NCBI RefSeq assembly: GCF_019805165.1
Contig: NZ_RWIJ01000101.1
Coordinates: 1 to 64,000, forward strand
Length of the DNA stretch: 64,000 nucleotides
Reading direction: 5' to 3'
DNA from: Azospirillum sp. 412522
GTDB lineage: Bacteria; Pseudomonadota; Alphaproteobacteria; Azospirillales; Azospirillaceae
The notes under the pieces were generated by a model, which saw only the letters and a list, made by a program, of their open reading frames with translations, ran no database searches and had not been told where the DNA came from. The translations under genes and the position numbers were made by a program. This document shows positions 50,829-59,506 of this stretch, piece after piece; position 1 is the first letter of the stretch; each line of letters begins with the position of its first letter.

Positions 50829-53312
50829 ATGTCCCGGCATCGCATGATCACCGCGGCTGCGTTCGAAAGCATGGTCGATTTCGTCATCATCAATTCCCAG
50901 GAGCTTCTGGCCGATCTGGCGGAAATCCTGCGCCATGGGCTGGAACGGCTTGGGCATCGCTGCACCATACGGTCCCCTCGGGGGCTGCGCCTCGATCCAG
51001 CCGCCATCCATATCCTGTTCGACAGCACCGCCTTGGATGTCGCCGCCCTGCCGGCGAACGTCGTGGTCTTCAACCACGAACAGTTCGGCAGCGGTTCCAC
51101 CCTGCTGACGCCCGCCTATCTCGCGTCCCTGCGCGGACGCATCGTCTGGGACTACAGCATCCGGAATCTCCTGTGGATGCGGGACCACGGCGTGAACCCG
51201 CACCTGGCGGCATGGGTGCGGCTCGGCTCCTGTCCGGCCCTGCTGCGCGCCCTTCCCCAGGCGGAGGAAGGCGAGCTCTACGACGTGCTGTTCTACGGCA
51301 CCGTCAACCGCCGCCGGCTGGACGTCCTGCGCGGTCTTGTCGCGGCGGGGCTCAAAGTGGCGGTGCTGACCGGGGGGTTCGCGGCGGACGTCCCGGCCGG
51401 CGCGGACACGGACGGGCTGAGCATCGCGCCGCCTGCCTTCGGAGAACGGCTCGATGGCTGGATCGCCCGGGCGCGGGTCGTCCTGAACATGCATTTCTAC
51501 GATACCCGGATCGTCGAGATCGTCCGCCTCGCCCCGCTGCTGGCCAACGGCCGCGCCGTGGTGGCGGAGGTCGATCCCGACAGCGAGATCGACGACGACC
51601 TGCGCGATGCCGTTGCCGCCGCACCCTACGAGGCGTTGGTGGAGCGCTGCCTGCAGCTGGTGGCGGACGGGGAGGAGCGGCGCCGGCTGGGCCAGCGGGC
51701 CGCCGCCCGCTTCGCCGCGCGCGATGCCGCCGACGGGCTGCGGCCGGCGGTGGAGGCGACGCTGAAAGCCCTGGCGCCGCGATTGGCATCCCGGCAGGCA
51801 CCGGCCACGCTGCCGGCCGCTCCGGTCGCCGCCCCGAAGCCGCGGATGCGTCTGGCCGCCTGTCTGGTCGCGTGCGACGACAACCCGCTCTATCTCGACT
51901 TCCTGCCGCTGGTGCACAAGGTGTGGACGGAGCTGGTCGGGGTGCGGGTGAAGATCGTCCTGATCGCCGACGCCATCCCGGACTCCTGCCGGCCCTGGGC
52001 AGACGACATCGTGCTGTTTCCTCCCCTCCCCGGCGTCAGCACCGCCTTCCAGGCGCAATGCATCCGCCTGCTCTATCCGGCATTGATGGAGCCCGACTGC
52101 GACGGCGGCGCCGTGGTCATCTCCGACATGGACATGATCCCGATGTCGCGCCGCTATTTCGCGGACAGCATCGCCGGCCTGCCCGACGACCATTTCGCCG
52201 TCTACCGCGGCAACGTCCTGATCCACGACAGCGCCCAGATCGCCATCTGCTACAACGCGGCCCGCCCGGCAGTCTGGGCGGAGGTCGTTGGCGGTTCGGC
52301 GGGCGGCGGGCTGCGCGACATGGACGACGTGCGGCGCATCCTGGCGGGCTGGGCGGCGCGTTGCCCCGAGTATGACGGAACCCATGGCGGACAGGGCTGG
52401 TCCTTCGATCAGCAGGCCCTGTTCTCGCTGGTCGGGCATTGGGCACGCCAGGGCACGAACCGCGAGCGGCTGACCGTCCTCAGCGATGCGCAGACCGGTT
52501 TCGACCGCCTCGACCGCCTCGACCTGATGCGGGCCGGCGGACTGTCGGCGCTCCAGGGCGAGCGGGTCCGCGCCCATCTCTATGCCGATTGCCATCTGCT
52601 GCGGCCGCAGTCGGTCCACGGCGCGTTCAACGCGCACATCGCCGGCCTCCTGTCCGGCCGGGGTGGAAGCGGCCGGACCCGCCTGATCAGCATGTCGGTC
52701 TGGGGCGACCAGCCGATGTACTGGGAAGGCGTGCTGGAGAACGCCCGCATCGCTCCCGTCATCTATCCCGGCTGGCGGCTGCGCATCTATACCGACACCG
52801 AAAACGCCTTCACCCGCGAGGCGGAGCGGCTCGGCGCCGAGATCCGCGTCATGCGGAACCGCGGCGGCATCCACGGCATGTTCTGGCGCTTCCTGCCCGC
52901 CGCCGAGCCGGACGTGGAAGCCGTCATCGTCCGCGACGCCGACAGCCGGCTGAACCTGCGCGAGGCGGCGGCGGTGGCCGAATGGCTGGCTTCGGGACGC
53001 GGCACCCATGTCATGCGCGACCATCCCCACCATCTCGCCTGGCCGATGCTGGGCGGCATGTGGGGCATACGGGGCGGCACGATTCCCGACATGGCGGAAC
53101 GGATCGACCGCTGGGGCCGGTGGGACAAGAAGCTCGACGACATGTACTTTCTTGCGGAGGTGGTGTGGCCTATGGTCAAAGACCATTGCCTCCAGCACTG
53201 CCGGGGATCGAGCCCGTGGGGCGGCGTTCCCTTTCCGCAGCACCCGCCCTGCGGCTGCGATTATGTCGGGCAGGTCTACAACGCCGGAGGCGTCCGGGAT
53301 TCCAGCCGCTGA
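50829..53312 (+). CDS. Three-module glycosyltransferase-like protein (827 aa)
   Basis: Three different parts are visible. Residues about 15-310 resemble a GT-B-type half with VFNHEQFGSGSTLLTP, VLFYGTVNRRRLDVLRGL and AFGERLDGWIARARVVLNMH. About 335-600 is GT-A-like, with VVISDMDMIPMSRRYF (DxD near 433). About 610-825 is another module, WGDQPMYWEGVLENARI, VIVRDADSRLNLREA and GGMWGIRGG, a pattern seen in some glycan-related proteins. There is no TPR or signal peptide. The start is uncertain: ATGs at 50829, 50844 and 50871 all lack good ribosome-binding sites. It lies 48 bases upstream of asnB on the same strand. Confidence 0.75.
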   Translation: MSRHRMITAAAFESMVDFVIINSQELLADLAEILRHGLERLGHRCTIRSPRGLRLDPAAIHILFDSTALDVAALPANVVVFNHEQFGSGSTLLTPAYLASLRGRIVWDYSIRNLLWMRDHGVNPHLAAWVRLGSCPALLRALPQAEEGELYDVLFYGTVNRRRLDVLRGLVAAGLKVAVLTGGFAADVPAGADTDGLSIAPPAFGERLDGWIARARVVLNMHFYDTRIVEIVRLAPLLANGRAVVAEVDPDSEIDDDLRDAVAAAPYEALVERCLQLVADGEERRRLGQRAAARFAARDAADGLRPAVEATLKALAPRLASRQAPATLPAAPVAAPKPRMRLAACLVACDDNPLYLDFLPLVHKVWTELVGVRVKIVLIADAIPDSCRPWADDIVLFPPLPGVSTAFQAQCIRLLYPALMEPDCDGGAVVISDMDMIPMSRRYFADSIAGLPDDHFAVYRGNVLIHDSAQIAICYNAARPAVWAEVVGGSAGGGLRDMDDVRRILAGWAARCPEYDGTHGGQGWSFDQQALFSLVGHWARQGTNRERLTVLSDAQTGFDRLDRLDLMRAGGLSALQGERVRAHLYADCHLLRPQSVHGAFNAHIAGLLSGRGGSGRTRLISMSVWGDQPMYWEGVLENARIAPVIYPGWRLRIYTDTENAFTREAERLGAEIRVMRNRGGIHGMFWRFLPAAEPDVEAVIVRDADSRLNLREAAAVAEWLASGRGTHVMRDHPHHLAWPMLGGMWGIRGGTIPDMAERIDRWGRWDKKLDDMYFLAEVVWPMVKDHCLQHCRGSSPWGGVPFPQHPPCGCDYVGQVYNAGGVRDSSR

Positions 53313-53360
53313 GGCCGGCACCCCTCCTTTCCAGAATCCTGTCCAGCGGAGGCGTCTGAC

Positions 53361-55274
53361 ATGTGTGGCTTCGCCGGTTTCACCGGTCCGGGGGACGAGC
53401 GCGATCTCGTCGCCATGACCCGCGTCATCGCCCACCGCGGCCCCGACGACGACGGTGTCTTCAGCGACGAGCGGGCGGACGGGCAGGCGGTCCGGCTGGG
53501 CTTCCGCCGCCTGTCGATCATCGACCTGGAAGGCGGCCACCAGCCGATGGCGACGGCGGACGGCGATCTGGTCATCGTCTACAACGGCGAGGTCTACAAC
53601 GCCCCGGAACTGCGCCGCGCGCTGGAGCAGGCCGGCCACCGCTTCCGGACCGACCATTCCGACACCGAGGTGCTTCTGCACGGCTATCGCGAATGGGGCC
53701 TGGACATGGTGGAACGGCTGAACGGCATGTTCGCCTTCTGCCTCTACGACCGCCGCAACGCGAAGCTGGTCATGGGACGCGACCGCTTCGGCAAGAAGCC
53801 TCTCTTCTACGCCGAGACGGCGGACGGTCTGGTCTTCGCATCGGAGGCGACGGCGGTGCTCGCCCATCCGGCGGTGCCCGACACGCTCGACCGCAAGGCT
53901 CTGATCAAGTATTTCGCCTACGGCTTCATTCCGGCGCCGCTGAGCGCCCATGCGGCGGTCCGCAAGCTGCCGGGCGGCTGCACCATGGTCTACGACCTGG
54001 CGAGCCGCCGCCTCTCGGTCAGCCGCTACTGGGAATACCGGATGGTGGTGGACGATCCGCCGCCGGGCGGTCCGGACGCCTGGGCCGAGGAACTGCGCGA
54101 CCTGCTGGGCCGCGCGGTGGAACGCCGCATGCTCAGCGACGTGCCGGTCGGCTTCTTCCTGTCGGGCGGCATCGACAGCGCCGCCATCGTGGCGTTGGCC
54201 AGCCGGCAGCGCGACCCGGCATCGATGAAGACCTTCACCATCGGCTTCGACGAGCCGAGCTTCGACGAATCCGCCTATGCGGCGGAGGCCGCGCGCCATT
54301 ACGGCACCGACCACGCCTGCCGCACGCTGAACCTCGACACGGCGGCGGGGCTGCTGCCGGAACTGCTCGGCCGGCTGGACGACCCGATCGCCGATCCCTC
54401 CATCCTGCCGACGCACCTGCTGTCGCGCTTCGCCCGCGAACGGGTGACGGTGGCGCTGACCGGCGACGGCGGCGACGAGCTGTTCGCCGGCTACGACACC
54501 TTCGACGCGCTGGGGAAGGCGCGGCTCTACCACAGCGTCGTGCCCGGCCCGCTGCACCGGCTGGCGGAAGCGGCGGCCCACCGGCTGCCGCGTTCCGACC
54601 GCAACATGAGTTTCGACTTCAAGCTGCGCCGGGCCTTGCGCGGGCTGGGACACCGGCCCGCCCACTGGATGCCGTCCTGGCTCGGCCCGGCGTCGGTGGA
54701 GGAGATCTCGCGGCTGTTCGGCACCGCCATGGGCGCCGACGAGCTGTATGAAGAGGCCGACGCCCTCTGGGAATCCAGCGGCAGCCGCAACGACATCGAC
54801 CGCTCCATCGAGTTCTACGGCCGCTTCTATCTGGGCGAGAACCTGCTCATCAAGGCCGACCGGGCCAGCATGTTCTGCTCGCTGGAAACGCGCTCCCCCT
54901 TCCTCGACCGCGACCTCGTGGCCTTCGTCAGCCGGCTTCCGGCCTCGGTCAAGCTCCACAAGGGAACGCGCAAGTGGATCCTGAAGAAGGCCATGGCCCC
55001 TCTGCTGCCGCCGGACATACTGACCCGCCCCAAGAAGGGCTTCGGCATTCCCCTCAGCCGCTGGCTGCGCCATCTGCCACCACCGCCCGACGCCGCCGGC
55101 CGCCTGGGGGCGGACGGCGGCTGGCTGGCGGCGCGCTGGGACGAGCATCGCACGGGCCAAGCCGACCATCGCGGTCTGCTCTGGGCCTGGACCGCACTCG
55201 CCACCGCCCTGGCCGGCCGTGACGGAACGGTGCGGGCCGAGCCGGCGGCGGCGTCCGCGGGTCGGGCGGCATGA
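53361..55274 (+). CDS. asnB: Glutamine-dependent asparagine synthetase-like amidotransferase
   Basis: A 637-residue class II amidotransferase. Cys2 (MCGFAGF) is the glutaminase nucleophile, with VYNGEVYN and HRGPDD from that domain. The synthetase domain has the ATP pyrophosphatase loop FFLSGGIDSAA (Ser268) and LTGDGGDELFAGYDTF. A GGAGG site lies 8 bases before the ATG. In surface-glycan clusters AsnB-type enzymes often amidate uronic acids or other carboxyl groups rather than free aspartate, so that is a reasonable alternative here. The following membrane-protein gene overlaps its stop by ATGA, which indicates coupling. Confidence 0.9.
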   Translation: MCGFAGFTGPGDERDLVAMTRVIAHRGPDDDGVFSDERADGQAVRLGFRRLSIIDLEGGHQPMATADGDLVIVYNGEVYNAPELRRALEQAGHRFRTDHSDTEVLLHGYREWGLDMVERLNGMFAFCLYDRRNAKLVMGRDRFGKKPLFYAETADGLVFASEATAVLAHPAVPDTLDRKALIKYFAYGFIPAPLSAHAAVRKLPGGCTMVYDLASRRLSVSRYWEYRMVVDDPPPGGPDAWAEELRDLLGRAVERRMLSDVPVGFFLSGGIDSAAIVALASRQRDPASMKTFTIGFDEPSFDESAYAAEAARHYGTDHACRTLNLDTAAGLLPELLGRLDDPIADPSILPTHLLSRFARERVTVALTGDGGDELFAGYDTFDALGKARLYHSVVPGPLHRLAEAAAHRLPRSDRNMSFDFKLRRALRGLGHRPAHWMPSWLGPASVEEISRLFGTAMGADELYEEADALWESSGSRNDIDRSIEFYGRFYLGENLLIKADRASMFCSLETRSPFLDRDLVAFVSRLPASVKLHKGTRKWILKKAMAPLLPPDILTRPKKGFGIPLSRWLRHLPPPPDAAGRLGADGGWLAARWDEHRTGQADHRGLLWAWTALATALAGRDGTVRAEPAAASAGRAA

Positions 55275-57040
55275 CCGTCCAGCGCCACGTCCGCGGCCAC
55301 ACCACGCAAGCCGGCCTCAGCCGGGAGAGCCGCATCCCTGGCGGGCTTGCCGCGATCGGCGGCGGGTTGCTGATCCTGATCGGCGCCCTGCTCTACTACG
55401 CCAGCTACATCGATGCCGGCTTCAACACAGCGGACGATGGGCATTATGCCCAGGTCGCCTACGAGTTGTGGCTCGGCACCGATCCCCACGCCCTGCGTTT
55501 CGGCTATGGGCTTCTGTGGTTCAAGATCGGCGAAGGGCTGTTCGCCCTCGGTGGCCCGAACTGGTTCACCGTCCAGTGGCTGTTCCAGAGCCTGAGCGCA
55601 CTGACCGCCCTGCTGGTCTATGCCGGCGTGCTGAGGGTCACCGGACGGATGCTGCCGGCCCTGCTGGGGGCGGGGGTGGCCGCGGCGGTTCCGGCCTTTC
55701 CCCCGACGGTCTTCTACGCCGTCTGCGTGCTCCTGAACGTCTTCCTCCAATTGCGGGCGGCCGAACGCTGGCGGCGGATGTCCTCCCGCGACCTGATCGG
55801 GCCGGCGGCCGGACTGTCGCTGACCTTCCAGATCCGTCCGGATTTCGGCTTCATCTTCGCCGCCACCCTGGCCGGACTGCTGCTGCTGGGCGCGGTCGCC
55901 GGCAAAGGGCGGGACAGCTGGCGGGCAAGCGCCGGCCGGCTGGCAAGGCTGGGTGGAACCGTGCTCGCCGTCTTCCTGGCGGTCCAGGCGCCGCTGATGC
56001 TGATGGCGGCGGCGGGTGGCTACCTGGATCTGATCCTGGCCGAATATCTGCGCTATCCGAAGACCCTGCTGCAGTATCTCGTGGCCGGGCTCGGAATGGG
56101 AACGGGGACGGGTGCATCCGGCGGCGGAGCGGCCAGCGGAGCGGGAACGCTGCTTGCCCGGCCGGCGCTGTCCAGCCTGCTGGGCGACGACAGGATCGCG
56201 GCGGGAATGGCGCTTCTTGTCCATTTGCCGCTGCTGAACACGGCCCTTTTCGCTCTTCTGACGCTGGCGCGGCTGCGGCGGCCGGAAACCGCTGACGGGG
56301 TCCCGGTGCGGCTTCTGGTGCTGGCCGGCGGCGTCGCCGCCCTGCCGCACTACTACCTGTTCCGTCCCGATCTGTCCCATATCGCCAACTTCATGCCCGG
56401 CCACGTCATGATGGTCTGCGTGATGTTGAACGATATGGTGGCGATCCTGACCGGCCGGGGGGGCGCCGGACGGAGGGGCGTCAGGCAGGCGGGCGGAAGC
56501 CTGCCCGGCCTCGCGGCGCGGGTGGCCGTGCTCCCGGCGATCCTGCTGCCGGTCTTCGGCTTCGCCGTCTATCTGTGGCTAGGTCTGACGCTGCTGGGTA
56601 CCGGCTCCATCGCCAACGCCACCGGGCGCACCCAGCCCTTCGCCGCCCGCAACGGTGTCGCCACCCTCGTCAGCCCGGGCGAATACGCCCAGTTGGAGGG
56701 GCTGCGCCGTGCCGTGGAGGAGCATTCCCAGCCGGGCGACCGGATCGTCTGCGTGCCCTTCTGCCCCGGCGTCGCCTTCATGACCGGGCGTCGGATGCTG
56801 CTGCGCGACTGGTATGTCGACGATAGCCTGCTGGTGACGGATCCGGGATGGGTCGATCGGGCCATCGCACAGACCCGCGATGCCCGGCCGCCCGTGATCA
56901 TCGTCGGTGACGCCAGCTTCAACGGCACGGAGATCTCCCGTTTCCGCAACTGGGCCCGCCCCTATGTGGAGATGCTGGAGGCCACCGCCATCGGCAAGCT
57001 TCAGTTGCCGGGAACGACCGTCTATCTGATGCCGCGCTGA
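55271..57040 (+). CDS. Polytopic membrane protein, GT39/ArnT-like
   Basis: A 589-residue inner-membrane protein with around ten hydrophobic helices and a soluble C-terminal tail of about 120 residues. The acidic pair in FNTADDGHYAQVAYEL in the first extracytoplasmic loop resembles the conserved acidic residues of GT39/GT83-type lipid-linked sugar transferases. No further family signature is certain. It overlaps the asnB stop (ATGA). A role in periplasmic glycan transfer using polyprenyl-phosphate sugars is an inference; the GT2 enzyme at 58357 could supply such a donor. Confidence 0.68.
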   Translation: MTVQRHVRGHTTQAGLSRESRIPGGLAAIGGGLLILIGALLYYASYIDAGFNTADDGHYAQVAYELWLGTDPHALRFGYGLLWFKIGEGLFALGGPNWFTVQWLFQSLSALTALLVYAGVLRVTGRMLPALLGAGVAAAVPAFPPTVFYAVCVLLNVFLQLRAAERWRRMSSRDLIGPAAGLSLTFQIRPDFGFIFAATLAGLLLLGAVAGKGRDSWRASAGRLARLGGTVLAVFLAVQAPLMLMAAAGGYLDLILAEYLRYPKTLLQYLVAGLGMGTGTGASGGGAASGAGTLLARPALSSLLGDDRIAAGMALLVHLPLLNTALFALLTLARLRRPETADGVPVRLLVLAGGVAALPHYYLFRPDLSHIANFMPGHVMMVCVMLNDMVAILTGRGGAGRRGVRQAGGSLPGLAARVAVLPAILLPVFGFAVYLWLGLTLLGTGSIANATGRTQPFAARNGVATLVSPGEYAQLEGLRRAVEEHSQPGDRIVCVPFCPGVAFMTGRRMLLRDWYVDDSLLVTDPGWVDRAIAQTRDARPPVIIVGDASFNGTEISRFRNWARPYVEMLEATAIGKLQLPGTTVYLMPR

Positions 57041-57117
57041 GCCCGGCGCGGCGCAGGGGAGGGTTTCCTCCCCGCCGCACGGTCCCTCCCGCCGCCTTTC
57101 CGGAAGCCTCGGAGCAG

Positions 57118-58245
57118 ATGAGCCAGAACCCCCCTTCCTCTCCCCCCAGCCGGCTGCAGCAGGCCCTGGACGCCCACCGGGCCGGCCGGCGTGGCGACGC
57201 CGAAGCGCTCTACCTCGACTGTATCCGCCAGGAGCCGGCCAGCCGCTTCGATGCCATGGTCTGCCTCGCCCTTCTCTGCGAGCAGATGAACAGGCTGGAC
57301 GAGGCCCTGCGGCTATACGACCTGATGATCCAGGCGAATCCAGGATACGGCCGCTCCTTCAGCCGCCGCAGCCTGATCATGCTGCGCCGTGCCTGGGGAT
57401 CGCCGCCGGCCCCTGGAGCCGGAACGGAGGAAGCCGCCAATCGGATCGGGGGCCGGATCGGGGGCCGGATCGGGATGAGCGGGCTGGGAGAAATGGGGCG
57501 CTTCGGCAACCAGCTGCTGCAATACGCCTTCCTGCGGCTCTATGCCGAACGCCACAGTCTGTCGGCGGAGGCTCCGGACTGGATGGGGAGGGACCTGTTC
57601 GACCTGGACGACCCACTGCCGCGCGGTCCCCTGCCGGTCCTGGAGGAGACGGAAGCCGATCTGTGGGGCATGCTGGCCGGCAGGGTGCCGGCCCCGGCCG
57701 ACCGTGACCTGAAGGGCTATTTCTGCGGCCACAGCGCCGGCTTCGCCCCGTTCCGCGACCGCTTCCGCAGCCTGTTCGCCCCGGGGCGCAATGCCAGGAC
57801 CGCACTCGCCCCGGCGATGGAGCGTCTAGACGGACCGCCGGGGGGCACGCTGGTGGCGCTGCATCTGCGGCGTGGGGACTTCGGCAAGGACCAGTTCTGG
57901 ATCGCGCCGGCGGACTGGTATCTGTCCTGGCTGGAGACCCTGTGGCCGACCCTGTCCGCGCCGCGGCTCTATATCGCCAGCGACGATCCGGAAACGCTGA
58001 GGTCCTTCGGGAAATATTCGCCTCTCGCCGCAGCGGACCTCGGCCCCGCCATCCCCGGCGCGGAATTCCTGATCGACCATATGGCGCTGCGGACGGCCGA
58101 CCGGCTGGCGATCTCGAACAGCACCTTCTCCTTCACGGCGGCGATGCTGAACGAGCGGGTTCCGGCCGGCGGCTTCGTCCGTCCCGACCGGGACGCACAG
58201 GCGCTGGTCCCGTTCGATCCCTGGAACGCACCGGTGCTGCTTTAG
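57118..58245 (+). CDS. GT11-like (alpha-1,2-fucosyltransferase-type) protein with TPR-like N-terminus
   Basis: A 375-residue protein. Residues about 8-80 are TPR-like (LQQALDAHRAGRRGDAEALY). The GT11 domain follows, with GEMGRFGNQLLQYAFLRLYA near 125-145, the canonical GNQ motif, and VALHLRRGDF with its His near 249, the GDP-fucose-binding motif. ALRTADRLAISNSTFSFTAA is the third conserved stretch. This is the cleaner of the two GT11-type proteins in the window (the other is at 33882). With gmd and fcl present, GDP-L-fucose is the natural donor. The acceptor is unknown. A GGAG site lies 4 bases before the ATG. A strong hairpin follows the stop. Confidence 0.84.
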   Translation: MSQNPPSSPPSRLQQALDAHRAGRRGDAEALYLDCIRQEPASRFDAMVCLALLCEQMNRLDEALRLYDLMIQANPGYGRSFSRRSLIMLRRAWGSPPAPGAGTEEAANRIGGRIGGRIGMSGLGEMGRFGNQLLQYAFLRLYAERHSLSAEAPDWMGRDLFDLDDPLPRGPLPVLEETEADLWGMLAGRVPAPADRDLKGYFCGHSAGFAPFRDRFRSLFAPGRNARTALAPAMERLDGPPGGTLVALHLRRGDFGKDQFWIAPADWYLSWLETLWPTLSAPRLYIASDDPETLRSFGKYSPLAAADLGPAIPGAEFLIDHMALRTADRLAISNSTFSFTAAMLNERVPAGGFVRPDRDAQALVPFDPWNAPVLL

Positions 58246-58247
58246 AA

Positions 58248-58286
58248 TGCGATCGCTTCAGACGGGAATCGTCCGAAGCGATCGCA
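58248..58286 (+). terminator. Hairpin terminator after the GT11-like gene
   Basis: A 12-base-pair perfect stem (arms TGCGATCGCTTC and its complement) at 58248-58286, with a small inner GACG/CGTC stem, followed by AAAATCAAAAG. It starts 2 bases after the stop codon. Confidence 0.78.
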
Positions 58287-58304
58287 CGGAAAATCAAAAG
58301 GCCG

Positions 58305-58342
58305 GGGTCCATCGGATGCTTGCTGAAGCATCCTATGGACCC
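58305..58342 (-). terminator. Terminator of the GT2 gene
   Basis: Two 8-base-pair stem segments separated by one mismatch and closed by a 4-base loop, between 58305 and 58342. On the minus strand it is followed by a T-rich run (CCTTTTGATTTT), so it terminates the minus-strand gene cluster ending at 58357. Confidence 0.8.
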
Positions 58343-58356
58343 TGAGGGACGGTCGC

Positions 58357-59355
58357 TCAGGCGGTCTTGTCGGTGCGTGACGGGGAGCCGACCGGCGGTT
58401 CGTCGAAGTTGATGGTGCCCTTGACGGTATAGTGGCTCTTCCCCTGGCTTTCGAAATAGATGCGGACGAGCAGTTCGGCCAGCAATCCCATCAGGATGCA
58501 CATCACGCCGGTGATGATCCCCAGCGTCACCAGCAACGGCAGCGGGGTGGAGATGAAGGACACCCCGTCGACCACCTTCAGGTAGAGGGCGTAGAGGCCC
58601 GCGAAGAAGGCCAGGCCCATGAACATCGCACCCGAAAATCCGAAGATGTAGATCGGCTTGGTTTCATACTGGGTCAGGAACTTCACCACCACCAGATCCA
58701 GCACGACCTTCAGCACCCGCTCCAGCCCGTATTTGGACTTGCCATAGCGGCGCGGGTGATGGCGGACCGGCATCTCGGTCAGGCGGGCGCCCTGCCAGTG
58801 GGCGTAGATCGGCACGAAACGGTGCATCTCGCCGTAAAGCCGGTACCCCTGCAGCATCTCGCGGCGGTAGGCCTTCAGCGTGCAGCCGTAGTCGTTCAGA
58901 TGGACGCCGGAGATTGACGAGATCAGCTTGTTCGCCAGCTTGCTGGGCAGGGTGCGGGTGGCAAAGCCGTCCTGGCGGTCCCGGCGCCATCCGGACACCA
59001 CGTCGTACCCCTCGTCCAGCTTGCCCACCAGCAGGGCGATGTCCAGCGGGTCGTTCTGGAGGTCGCCGTCCATCGGCACGATGATGTCGCCGCGCGCATG
59101 GTCGATGCCCGCCATCATCGCCGCCGTCTGCCCGACGTTGCGGCGGAAGTTGATGACGCGGATGCGGCGGTCGGCGGCGACCCTCCGCAGTTCCTCCTCG
59201 GTCCCGTCCGTCGACCCGTCGTTGACGAAGATGACCTCGAAGCTGCGGCCGGTCCCTTCCAGCGCCGGCAGAAGCCGGCCGCACAGGGGGGCGATGTTGT
59301 CCACCTCGTTGTAAACGGGGATGAGGACGGACACGGCAACCACATCGGTCTCCAT
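58357..59355 (-). CDS. GT2 glycosyltransferase, polyprenyl-phosphate sugar type (ArnC/DPM-like)
   Basis: A 332-residue family GT2 enzyme with two C-terminal transmembrane helices. The N-terminal SVLIPVYNEVDNI is the GT2 opening, VNDGSTDGTEEEL follows, and DGDLQNDP (near 95) is the DxD metal site. RRYGKSKYGLERVLKVVLDL is characteristic of polyprenyl-phosphate mannosyl/glucosyl/aminoarabinosyl transferases (ArnC, DPM, GtrB type). It probably loads a sugar onto undecaprenyl phosphate at the inner membrane for a periplasmic transferase. The start at 59355 is used, with 59382 as an alternative. It is the last gene of a five-gene minus-strand cluster. Confidence 0.9.
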   Translation of the reverse strand: METDVVAVSVLIPVYNEVDNIAPLCGRLLPALEGTGRSFEVIFVNDGSTDGTEEELRRVAADRRIRVINFRRNVGQTAAMMAGIDHARGDIIVPMDGDLQNDPLDIALLVGKLDEGYDVVSGWRRDRQDGFATRTLPSKLANKLISSISGVHLNDYGCTLKAYRREMLQGYRLYGEMHRFVPIYAHWQGARLTEMPVRHHPRRYGKSKYGLERVLKVVLDLVVVKFLTQYETKPIYIFGFSGAMFMGLAFFAGLYALYLKVVDGVSFISTPLPLLVTLGIITGVMCILMGLLAELLVRIYFESQGKSHYTVKGTINFDEPPVGSPSRTDKTA

Positions 59356-59506
59356 GGCGGAAGAGGTGCAGAGAAGGGTCATCGGACGATCCAGGACGGT
59401 CGGCGGCGGCAGGCCGGCAGTGGCGGGGGGCTTGCAGGGAATGGGTATGGCCGCTGCACGCAGGAAGCGCAACGGCTAACAATGGGTGGACCGTGGGGGC
59501 TGCCCG

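Noticed and set aside
50790..55169. 1,459-codon minus-strand ORF
   Set aside because: It is antisense to the three-module transferase and asnB, whose motifs (DMDMIP, MCGFAGF, SGGIDS) show the plus strand is coding. High GC keeps the antisense frame open.
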